Shown here: positions 1 through 4,445 of the stretch, piece by piece
Layout of the letters: each line of letters begins with the position of its first letter
Numbering within the stretch: position 1 is the first letter of the stretch
DNA from: Rubrobacteraceae bacterium
GTDB lineage: Bacteria; Actinomycetota; Rubrobacteria; Rubrobacterales; Rubrobacteraceae
Assembly: GCA_013698525.1 (NCBI GenBank)
Contig: JACCSM010000104.1
Span: forward strand, 1 to 5,015
DNA length: 5,015 nt
Direction of reading: 5' to 3'
Made by a program: the position numbers and the translations under genes
Notes under the pieces: model-generated
Seen by the model: the letters and a program-made list of their open reading frames with translations, nothing else
What the model was told of the DNA's origin: nothing
Databases searched by the model: none

Positions 1-1734
1 GTTGAGGAGCCTCTCGGCCTCTTCCTGCACGATGTTGGTCGCCGGAACACCGGTCCACTCCTCAAGGATGCGGGCGATGTCCTCCTTCGTCACCTCGGGG
101 GCGTTGGACTCACGGCCCCCGGCCCAGCCTTCCTGATGCTCGTCCAGCTCGATCCTGAGCTGCTCGATGCGCTGCTTGAAGCCGGCCGCCTTCTCGTAGT
201 CCTCGGCGCGGACGGCGTCCTCCTTCTCGCGCTCGAGGCCGGAGATCTCCTCCTCGATGCGGCGCACATCCACCGGCGGCACCGTCGAACGCAGCCTGAC
301 CTCGGCTGCGGCCTCGTCGAGCAGGTCTATGGCCTTGTCGGGCAGGTAGCGATCCATGATGTAGCGATTCGCGAGCGTCGCCGCGCTTTCCACGGCCTCG
401 TCGGAGACCCGCACGCGGTGGTGCGCCTCGTAGCGGTCGCGCAGCCCGAAGAGTATGGAGACCGTCTCTTCGACCGTTGGCTCGTCAACGAGCACGGGCT
501 GGAAGCGCCGCTCCAGCGCCGGGTCCTTCTCCACATTCTTGCGGTACTCGTCGAGCGTGGTGGCCCCGACGACCTGAAGCTCGCCACGAGCCAGCGCGGG
601 CTTGAGCATGTTGGAGGCGTTGACCGCGCCCTCTGCCCCTCCTGCGCCCACGATCTGGTGCAGCTCGTCTATGAAGAGGATGATGTTGCGCTCCTCCTGC
701 TGGAGCTCCTTGAGCATCTGCTGCATACGCTCCTCGAAGTCACCGCGGAATCGGGTGCCGGCGACGAGCCCGCCGACGTCGAGCGCGAGGACACGCTTGC
801 CCTTGAGCGACTCAGGTACGTCGTCGGAGACTATTCGCTGGGCGAGCCCCTCGGCCACCGCCGTCTTGCCGACACCGGCCTCCCCGATCAGGACAGGATT
901 GTTCTTCGTGCGGCGGGAGAGGATGCGCACGACGCGTGAGATCTCCTCGGCCCTCCCGATAACGGGGTCGAGTTCGCCCTCGTTCGCGAGCCGCGTGAGG
1001 TCTCTGGAGACCTGATCCAGGGTCGGCGTCTGGCTCGGCGGGCCCTGCTGCCCATCGCCCATGCCAGGGCCGGCGGCGGCACCAGGCATACCTTGTCCCG
1101 TCTGCGCGCCCCACTGCTGCATGAGGCGCAGGATCTCACGCCTCAAGGCCTCGGCGTCGGTCGCGCCGTGCTGCTGCAATATCCTGTAGGCGTTCCCATC
1201 ACCCTCGCCGAGCAGCCCGAGCAACAGATGCTCGCTCCCGACCTGCCCAACGCCCATCTGCCTGGCCGCGGCGAAGGAGAGCTGCAAAGCGCGCTTGGCG
1301 CTCGGTGTGAACGTGTAGATCTCCTCTCCCGGATCGCTGCGGAACTCCTGGAAGCGCGCGCGCATCCCGCCGACGTCAGCGCCAGCACGCTGCAGGGCCT
1401 CGGTCGCCACGTTGTCGCCGGTCACGATCCCGCCGAGCAGGTGGTCCGTCCCGATAGCCGCCGTCCGCGTGGTGCCTGCAGACGCCTCGCGGGCACGCAT
1501 CACCGCCTGCTGCGCCTCCCCAGAGAGAGCGTCGAACAGGCTGCCCTGCCCCCCTTGCTGCTGCTGTATGAGGTTCTGGAGCATCGCAAACGGGTCGGCC
1601 CCGCCCTGCGCGTCCCCGATCATGCCGAGCTGCCGCGCGCACTGCGTGCACAGATAGCCGGTCACCCTCCGGTCACCCTGCTGCCTCAATACCTGCACGC
1701 TCGCCGGCCGAATCCCACAATTCTCACATATCAT
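1..1734 (-). CDS. clpC: Clp/Hsp100 AAA+ unfoldase, ClpC-type with N-terminal zinc finger (partial, C-terminus outside window)
   Basis: ATP-driven cytoplasmic unfoldase that would thread proteins into ClpP or remodel aggregates. The 578 residues seen are the N-terminal two thirds of a protein that is usually 800-850 long. Order of parts: four-cysteine zinc finger (C3, C6, C29, C32); Gln-rich linker near 57-63; two Clp_N repeats (about 80-120 and 155-192); Gly/Gln/Pro linker 206-236; first AAA+ module with Walker A GEAGVGKT (284-291), pore-loop [11 protein letters not shown] (326-336), Walker B ILFIDE (352-357), sensor-1 GATT (390-393) and arginine-finger ERR (408-410); short middle segment with a UVR-like helix pair (about 502-527); then the [11 protein letters not shown] hinge leading into the missing second AAA+ module. 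The pore aromatic is Phe329, where Tyr is common. ATG at 1734 is preceded by AGGAGG. The zinc finger is what ClpE has, but Clp_N plus UVR fits ClpC, so the symbol is approximate. The class is near certain. Confidence 0.95.
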   Translation of the reverse strand, partial: MICENCGIRPASVQVLRQQGDRRVTGYLCTQCARQLGMIGDAQGGADPFAMLQNLIQQQQGGQGSLFDALSGEAQQAVMRAREASAGTTRTAAIGTDHLLGGIVTGDNVATEALQRAGADVGGMRARFQEFRSDPGEEIYTFTPSAKRALQLSFAAARQMGVGQVGSEHLLLGLLGEGDGNAYRILQQHGATDAEALRREILRLMQQWGAQTGQGMPGAAAGPGMGDGQQGPPSQTPTLDQVSRDLTRLANEGELDPVIGRAEEISRVVRILSRRTKNNPVLIGEAGVGKTAVAEGLAQRIVSDDVPESLKGKRVLALDVGGLVAGTRFRGDFEERMQQMLKELQQEERNIILFIDELHQIVGAGGAEGAVNASNMLKPALARGELQVVGATTLDEYRKNVEKDPALERRFQPVLVDEPTVEETVSILFGLRDRYEAHHRVRVSDEAVESAATLANRYIMDRYLPDKAIDLLDEAAAEVRLRSTVPPVDVRRIEEEISGLEREKEDAVRAEDYEKAAGFKQRIEQLRIELDEHQEGWAGGRESNAPEVTKEDIARILEEWTGVPATNIVQEEAERLLN

Positions 1735-1826
1735 CAGCCAAAAGCCTCCTGTATAAAATCCTCGTATCGCCTCGTACCCCACTCAGGGTAAACCGTGACG
1801 TCGAGATCTAAGCCCGTCACGCTCAT
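1734..1826 (-). CDS. possible 30-codon leader ORF overlapping the clp start
   Basis: An ATG ORF of 30 codons whose TGA stop shares one base with the clp ATG (TGATG), an arrangement typical of translational coupling. The clp SD AGGAGG lies inside its last codons. Two in-frame TAA stops sit directly upstream, so it is not the tail of a longer gene. The peptide starts MSVTGLDLDV and ends RRYEDFIQEAFG; no family was recognised, and there is no signal peptide or membrane segment. No good SD precedes the ATG. If the predicted promoter is right, transcription would begin near the in-frame GTG at 1820, giving a leaderless 28-codon version. About 19 of 30 third positions are G/C, which looks lower than in the neighbouring genes, so it may be just the untranslated leader of clp. 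Confidence 0.3.
   Translation of the reverse strand: MSVTGLDLDVTVYPEWGTRRYEDFIQEAFG
1745..1750 (-). promoter_or_regulatory. ribosome binding site of clp
   Basis: AGGAGG on the minus strand, 10 bases before the ATG at 1734. The gap is a little long but supports that ATG. The CTG just before the ATG is also in range but is an unlikely start. Confidence 0.75.
1760..1776. repeat. two CCTCGTA direct repeats, 10-bp period
   Basis: CCTCGTA occurs at 1760-1766 and again at 1770-1776, one helical turn apart, in the clp leader just upstream of its SD. The 10-bp period is not a multiple of three, so it is not a peptide repeat of the overlapping small ORF. It could be a protein-binding site or chance. 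Confidence 0.4.
1794..1821. repeat. perfect inverted repeat CGTGACG-N14-CGTCACG in the clp leader
   Basis: Arms at 1794-1800 and 1815-1821 match perfectly, with centres 21 bp (two helical turns) apart. AGATCT (1804-1809) sits almost at the centre. The site overlaps the predicted clp transcription start near 1820, so it could be an operator for a dimeric regulator or a 7-bp hairpin at the 5' end of the mRNA. It is not CIRCE, HAIR or a CtsR box as I know them. The repeat is seen; any role is inferred. Confidence 0.5.
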
Positions 1827-1854
1827 ATTTTATTATTCTTTCGTGTTAGATCAA
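1827..1854 (-). promoter_or_regulatory. sigma70-like promoter for clp
   Basis: On the minus strand TTGATC (1849-1854) and TAAAAT (1827-1832) are separated by 16 bases; the matches to TTGACA and TATAAT are 4/6 and 5/6. The stretch is AT-rich in a GC-rich window. Transcription would start near 1820, giving an 86-base leader to the clp ATG. Confidence 0.5.
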
Positions 1855-1903
1855 GGTAGGTTGGGGGGCAGAGTTTTGCGCCGAGGTCTTGGCCGGGCTG
1901 TCG

Positions 1904-1928
1904 GAGTAAGCTTTCAAGTATAGGGTAT
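1904..1928 (+). promoter_or_regulatory. SigB-type stress promoter candidate for the PRC-BON gene
   Basis: GAGT (1904-1907), 15 bases, then GGGTAT (1923-1928) fits the actinobacterial SigB-like pattern GNNT-N14-16-GGGTAC/T. Start of transcription would be near 1935, leaving a leader of about 33 bases to the TTG start. The -10 part is informative; the GNNT part is weak. A stress promoter would suit a PRC/BON gene. Confidence 0.4.
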
Positions 1929-1933
1929 ACCCT
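1922..1933. repeat. perfect 12-bp palindrome AGGGTATACCCT inside the divergent promoter region
   Basis: The palindrome contains the putative -10 GGGTAT on both strands. It is flanked by an imperfect inverted repeat, GAGTAAGCTT (1904-1913) against AAGCTACTC (1947-1955), which differs by one extra base. The whole 52-bp block is therefore nearly symmetric. It could be an operator or a back-to-back promoter pair. Confidence 0.5.
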
Positions 1934-1956
1934 TCTGACCGGACGGAAGCTACTCT

Positions 1957-1961
1957 GGAGG
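1957..1961 (+). promoter_or_regulatory. ribosome binding site that fixes a TTG start for the PRC-BON gene
   Basis: GGAGG directly abuts the GTG at 1962 (no spacer), which would not work as a start. It sits 6 bases before the in-frame TTG at 1968. The TTG is therefore the better start. Confidence 0.7.
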
Positions 1962-1967
1962 GTGTAC

Positions 1968-2639
1968 TTGCAAGAACGAGGTCTTATCGGGCTCGAAGCG
2001 CAGGCTGCTGATGGTACGGAGATCGGCCGCATCGCCGAGGTGGTCGCGGACGAGGAGAGTGGGGAGGTCACGCACGTCGTCGTCGAGACGGAGAGCGGGG
2101 AATGGTTGGAGGCCCCGATCACAGGCCTCTCACTCGACCCTGAGGCGGACTTCGCGACCTTCGAAGCCGACCCTTCGGACGAAAAACCCGGAGATCATAC
2201 GGGCGACGAGATCGAGCCGAAAGACGATTACGCCCCCGGCGACGTCGATGGCGAGGAGGATTACGAGCACGAGGGCCAGCTCGTCACCGCGCCTGAGGAT
2301 CAGGACGAGGCCCAGTCGGAGGAGGATCTGGAGGCTCGAGAGGACTGGGAGGACGAGACTTACACCGCAGACTCGGGCTACCCGCGCAACGACGTCTACA
2401 TCGACCCGGATACCGGCGAGGAGGTGGTGGACCCTCTCCTGAAGGAGAACGAAGACCTCGCGGACGACGTCGCCGACTTGCTCGACGGCACGAACCTGGT
2501 GGTCAGTTCCACCAAAGACGGAGTCGTGGCGTTGACCGGCGCTATGGCCACAAAGGAGGACCTGGAGGATGTCGTACGTGAGATCATGGGCCTCGACGAA
2601 GTCTTGGAGGTCGACACCACGGACGTCGACGTTGGGTAG
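1968..2639 (+). CDS. acidic PRC-barrel / BON domain protein
   Basis: A 223-residue protein without signal peptide or membrane segment, so probably cytoplasmic. Residues 4-67 form a PRC-barrel (IGLEAQAADGTEIGRIAEVV, then THVVVET and the strand WLEAPI). Residues 68-160 are a long acidic, probably disordered linker. Residues 162-221 look like a BON domain (DLADDVADLLDG, then DGVVALTGAMATKEDLEDVV and VLEVDTTDV). PRC-barrels are small beta-barrels found in RNA processing, photosynthetic and stress proteins; BON domains occur in osmotic-stress proteins such as OsmY, where they bind lipid or other proteins. By count 72 residues are Asp/Glu and only 10 Lys/Arg, a very strong negative charge. OsmY-type BON proteins are exported; this one appears not to be. 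It is divergent from clp and convergent with the LON gene. A general stress role is inferred, and no exact function is known to me. A GTG at 1962 would add two residues but has no SD spacing. Confidence 0.85.
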   Translation: MQERGLIGLEAQAADGTEIGRIAEVVADEESGEVTHVVVETESGEWLEAPITGLSLDPEADFATFEADPSDEKPGDHTGDEIEPKDDYAPGDVDGEEDYEHEGQLVTAPEDQDEAQSEEDLEAREDWEDETYTADSGYPRNDVYIDPDTGEEVVDPLLKENEDLADDVADLLDGTNLVVSSTKDGVVALTGAMATKEDLEDVVREIMGLDEVLEVDTTDVDVG

Positions 2640-2714
2640 ATCCGCCTTTCTTCAAAGATTTGACGTAGCCCCTCGACACTGAGTCAGCGCACGCCTTCCT
2701 CGGCGCACAGAGGC

Positions 2715-2759
2715 CCTCCCATACGTCATTTCCGCGAAAGCGGATCCAGTAGTAGGAGG
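2715..2759 (+). other. possible two-stem RNA structure in the convergent spacer
   Basis: An inner hairpin TCCGC-GAAA-GCGGA (2731-2744), a perfect 5-bp stem with a GNRA tetraloop, is enclosed by CCTCC (2715-2719), which can pair with GGAGG (2755-2759). The outer stem would hide the SD of the small ORF that follows. There is no T run after the hairpin in either direction, so it is not a classical intrinsic terminator, although a U-less terminator between the two convergent genes is possible. The rest of 2640-2831 shows nothing else recognisable. Confidence 0.35.
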
Positions 2760-2769
2760 CCCGTGTGCG

Positions 2770-2835
2770 ATGGCAGGCACCGTCGTGTCGTTGGCATTCA
2801 CCCGGCCTTGGTACTACCTGAAACCTGTTACCTAA
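2770..2835 (+). CDS. possible 21-codon small ORF
   Basis: ATG at 2770 follows AGGAGG (2754-2759) by 10 bases and reads MAGTVVSLAFTRPWYYLKPV plus one Thr to a TAA at 2833-2835. The ORF runs convergently into the last bases of the LON-domain gene. The strong SD is the only real support. The short hydrophobic and aromatic peptide is not recognised. A GTG at 2763 in another frame opens a long ORF antisense to the LON gene, which I take as a shadow. Confidence 0.2.
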   Translation: MAGTVVSLAFTRPWYYLKPVT

Positions 2836-3464
2836 GTCCCTGGTTGCCAGTCACCACGCAGGTGCCCGTTGGTCTGGGCCTTCTCGCGGGTTTGCCGCTC
2901 GCGCTCGAGCCTCTCAGCGGCCGCGCCCAGAAGCTCCTTGACCTTCTGCAGGCGTTCCTGCTCCGAGGTGAGCTCCAGGATCTGCTGTCGGACCTCGGGC
3001 TCGAACTCTACCCGGCCTGCGATCGCGAACGAGAGGTTCCTGTAGGGCGGCTCTATCTCGATCCCGACAGAACCTTCGGTCGCGGCCTCGACGACCCGCT
3101 CGAGCAAGGCTATACACTCCTCGGCCAGCGTGCCAACTTCCTCCTCGGCCTCATCCTGGAAGTACTCGATCTCACCCACGTAGTAAGGTTTGCCTGTAAG
3201 TACGTTGTTCAGCTTGAAGCGCCGCGAACCTTCGACCAGGATCAACATCCGCCCGTCCTCGTAGCGCTCGACTAGCTCAACGATCTTCGCCGTGCAACCC
3301 ACCTGCCGGGTCCCCGACTCATCGGCGAAGACCATCCCGAACTCGTCCTCCTGCTCCAGGCATTCGTTCACCATCTGCTTGTAGCGTTCCTCGAAGATGT
3401 GCAGCGGCAAAGGCGCACCCGGCATCAATACCACGTTCAGCGGAAAAAGGGGTATGTCGGACAA
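2832..3464 (-). CDS. stand-alone LON substrate-binding-domain protein (Lon N-terminal domain, PUA-like)
   Basis: A 210-residue protein that matches the N-terminal substrate-binding domain of Lon protease and nothing more. Visible signatures: IPLFPLNVVLMPGAPLPLHI (4-23) followed by FEERYKQMV, the conserved start of the domain; a middle stretch with GMVFAD (43-48) and DGRMLILVEGSRRFK (70-84); then a helical C-terminal half from about 110, including the charged, probably coiled-coil region 166-196. There is no Walker motif and no Ser-Lys dyad, so it cannot be an ATP-dependent protease by itself. Such single-domain proteins are widespread in bacteria and often annotated as peptidase S16; their role is poorly known, with substrate capture or adaptor work the usual guess. 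The start is TTG at 3464 with AAGGAG seven bases upstream. It is a single gene, convergent with the PRC-BON gene and divergent from the SDR pair. Confidence 0.92.
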   Translation of the reverse strand: MSDIPLFPLNVVLMPGAPLPLHIFEERYKQMVNECLEQEDEFGMVFADESGTRQVGCTAKIVELVERYEDGRMLILVEGSRRFKLNNVLTGKPYYVGEIEYFQDEAEEEVGTLAEECIALLERVVEAATEGSVGIEIEPPYRNLSFAIAGRVEFEPEVRQQILELTSEQERLQKVKELLGAAAERLERERQTREKAQTNGHLRGDWQPGT

Positions 3465-3471
3465 GCGTGTA

Positions 3472-3477
3472 CTCCTT
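3472..3477 (-). promoter_or_regulatory. ribosome binding site fixing a TTG start for the LON-domain gene
   Basis: AAGGAG on the minus strand lies 7 bases before TTG at 3462-3464. The conserved family N-terminus (IPLFPLN) begins three residues after this start, so the TTG call is well supported. Confidence 0.8.
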
Positions 3478-3492
3478 CTGCTCTTTGACCGA

Positions 3493-3498
3493 ATTCTA
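3493..3498 (-). promoter_or_regulatory. -10 element of the LON-domain gene
   Basis: TAGAAT on the minus strand matches TATAAT in 5 of 6 bases, about 29 bases upstream of the TTG start. No convincing -35 hexamer sits 16-18 bases before it, so the promoter may be weak or activator-dependent. Confidence 0.35.
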
Positions 3499-3615
3499 TC
3501 TCACCTCGCATGTGGCCTGCTCAGCGCCGCGCGGCGTCAGGTTCTGCCGCTGGTCGGTGGGTGGGGTAAGCTAGTAGGAGAGAAGACCGAGTTCGGGGGT
3601 GGAAGGTTGGGATCC

Positions 3616-3657
3616 GTGGCGGCGAGAACGTACGTCTCTGCCGACAACCTGGGATGA
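3616..3657 (+). CDS. possible 13-codon leader ORF coupled to the first SDR gene
   Basis: GTG at 3616 follows GGAAGG (3601-3606) by 9 bases and encodes 13 residues beginning VAARTYVSAD. Its TGA (3655-3657) overlaps the SDR ATG (3654-3656) as ATGA. The SDR start itself has no SD, so coupling from this leader would explain how it is translated. An ACGTACGT palindrome (3628-3635) lies inside. No promoter was recognised in 3540-3615. The ORF is short and may be chance. Confidence 0.25.
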   Translation: MAARTYVSADNLG

Positions 3658-4445
3658 CCGAAGGCGGGATACACGCCGGCCGCGTCGCGTTCGTAACCGG
3701 CGCGGGGCGCGGCATCGGGGCGGCGACGGCCCGTCTCCTCGCCCACGAGGGCGCGGCCGTCGCCCTCGCCGCCCGCACCGAGGAGGAGATAGTCTCAGTG
3801 GCGCACGAGATCTCCTCCCGCGGCTGCACCGCCCTGCCCGTGAGCCTGGACGTGGCCGACGAGGACTCGGTATCAGCCTGTTTCGAGAGGGTGCGCGCCG
3901 AACTCGGCAACGTCACCATCCTCATAAACAACGCTGGCACACCCGGCGTCCCGCTCCCCGTCGCGGCTACGCGGCCGGAAGAGTGGCGGCGCGCCTTCGA
4001 CGTCAACGTGACAGGGGCCTTCCTCTGCGCCAGGGAGGCGCTGCCTGGCATGGCCTCCGCCAATTGGGGCCGCATAGTGAACGTCTCCAGCGCCGCCGCC
4101 AGGCACCCGGTTGCGGGGATGGCCGCCTACGGCGCCTCGAAGGCGGCCCTGGATCAACTCACCCGCGTTCTGGCCCTCGAAGGCGAACCGTACGGCATCG
4201 CCGTAACGGGCGTCTATCCTGGTGTTGTGGACACCAGGATGCAGGAGGACTCGCGAGGTTTCGGCCAGGAGCTCATCGGGAAACAACTCCACCGCATGTT
4301 CCGGGGTTACAGAGATTTCGGGATGCTCCGCCCACCCGAGGAGCCGGCGGAGCTCATAAGCTACCTCTGTACCCCCGCCGCCCAACGCCTCAGCGGCTTC
4401 ATCATCCGCCTCGAACAGCTCGAAGCAATAAAGGGAGAGTCTTGA
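3654..4445 (+). CDS. short-chain dehydrogenase/reductase (classical SDR), first of a tandem pair
   Basis: A complete 263-residue NAD(P)(H)-dependent oxidoreductase with a Rossmann fold, cytoplasmic. Motifs in order: cofactor loop TGAGRGIG (15-22); LAAR ending at R41 after the second strand, which hints at NADP(H); LDV with D66; NNAG (92-95); structural Asn N118 in FDVNV; catalytic Ser146, Tyr159 and Lys163 (YGASK), with the usual 13 residues from Ser to Tyr; and PG (189-190). The length is normal for the family. The C-terminal part ends RLSGFIIRLEQLEAIKGES, whose SGFII resembles the usual SG-x-x-hydrophobic end of FabG-like SDRs. The substrate cannot be read from the sequence. The ATG has no clear SD, and no in-frame start lies close upstream. 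The stop overlaps the next SDR by one base, so the two are one operon. Confidence 0.93.
   Translation: MTEGGIHAGRVAFVTGAGRGIGAATARLLAHEGAAVALAARTEEEIVSVAHEISSRGCTALPVSLDVADEDSVSACFERVRAELGNVTILINNAGTPGVPLPVAATRPEEWRRAFDVNVTGAFLCAREALPGMASANWGRIVNVSSAAARHPVAGMAAYGASKAALDQLTRVLALEGEPYGIAVTGVYPGVVDTRMQEDSRGFGQELIGKQLHRMFRGYRDFGMLRPPEEPAELISYLCTPAAQRLSGFIIRLEQLEAIKGES
4433..4439 (+). promoter_or_regulatory. ribosome binding site of the second SDR gene
   Basis: GGGAGAG inside the last codons of the first SDR; its GGAG core ends 7 bases before the ATG at 4445. Together with the TGATG overlap it marks a coupled operon. Confidence 0.7.

Noticed and set aside
136..939. A 267-codon open frame on the plus strand.
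   Set aside because: It lies antisense to the clp reading frame, whose motifs are unmistakable. Long stop-free antisense frames are expected at this GC content, and its Leu/Arg/Glu/Asp-rich translation shows no family.
1093..1791. A 232-codon open frame on the plus strand.
   Set aside because: Also antisense to clp, covering its zinc finger and Clp_N region; no recognisable domain.
1823..2122. A 99-codon minus-strand frame spanning the divergent promoter region.
   Set aside because: It is antisense to the PRC-barrel codons and runs through the promoter block; its Ser/Thr/Pro-rich translation matches no family.
2609..2629. GTCGAC twice near the end of the PRC-BON gene, able to form a hairpin.
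   Set aside because: Both copies lie in coding sequence for repeated Val-Asp residues; codon use explains them.
2763..3275. A 170-codon plus-strand frame starting at GTG behind a good SD.
   Set aside because: Nearly all of it is antisense to the LON-domain gene and its translation is the typical complement of a GC-rich gene. Only the shorter ATG ORF at 2770 was kept, at low confidence.
3525..3536. Perfect GC-only palindrome CGCCGCGCGGCG upstream of the LON gene promoter.
   Set aside because: GC-only palindromes of this size are easy to get by chance here. There is no T run for a terminator and no second copy to suggest an operator.
3397..3657. An 86-codon plus-strand frame, or a 67-codon version from ATG at 3454.
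   Set aside because: It crosses the start of the LON-domain gene on the opposite strand, and its upstream part has no well-spaced SD. Only its last 13 codons have a plausible SD and overlap, and these are listed as a leader candidate.
3873..4385. A 170-codon minus-strand frame.
   Set aside because: Antisense to the first SDR, whose full motif set is intact.
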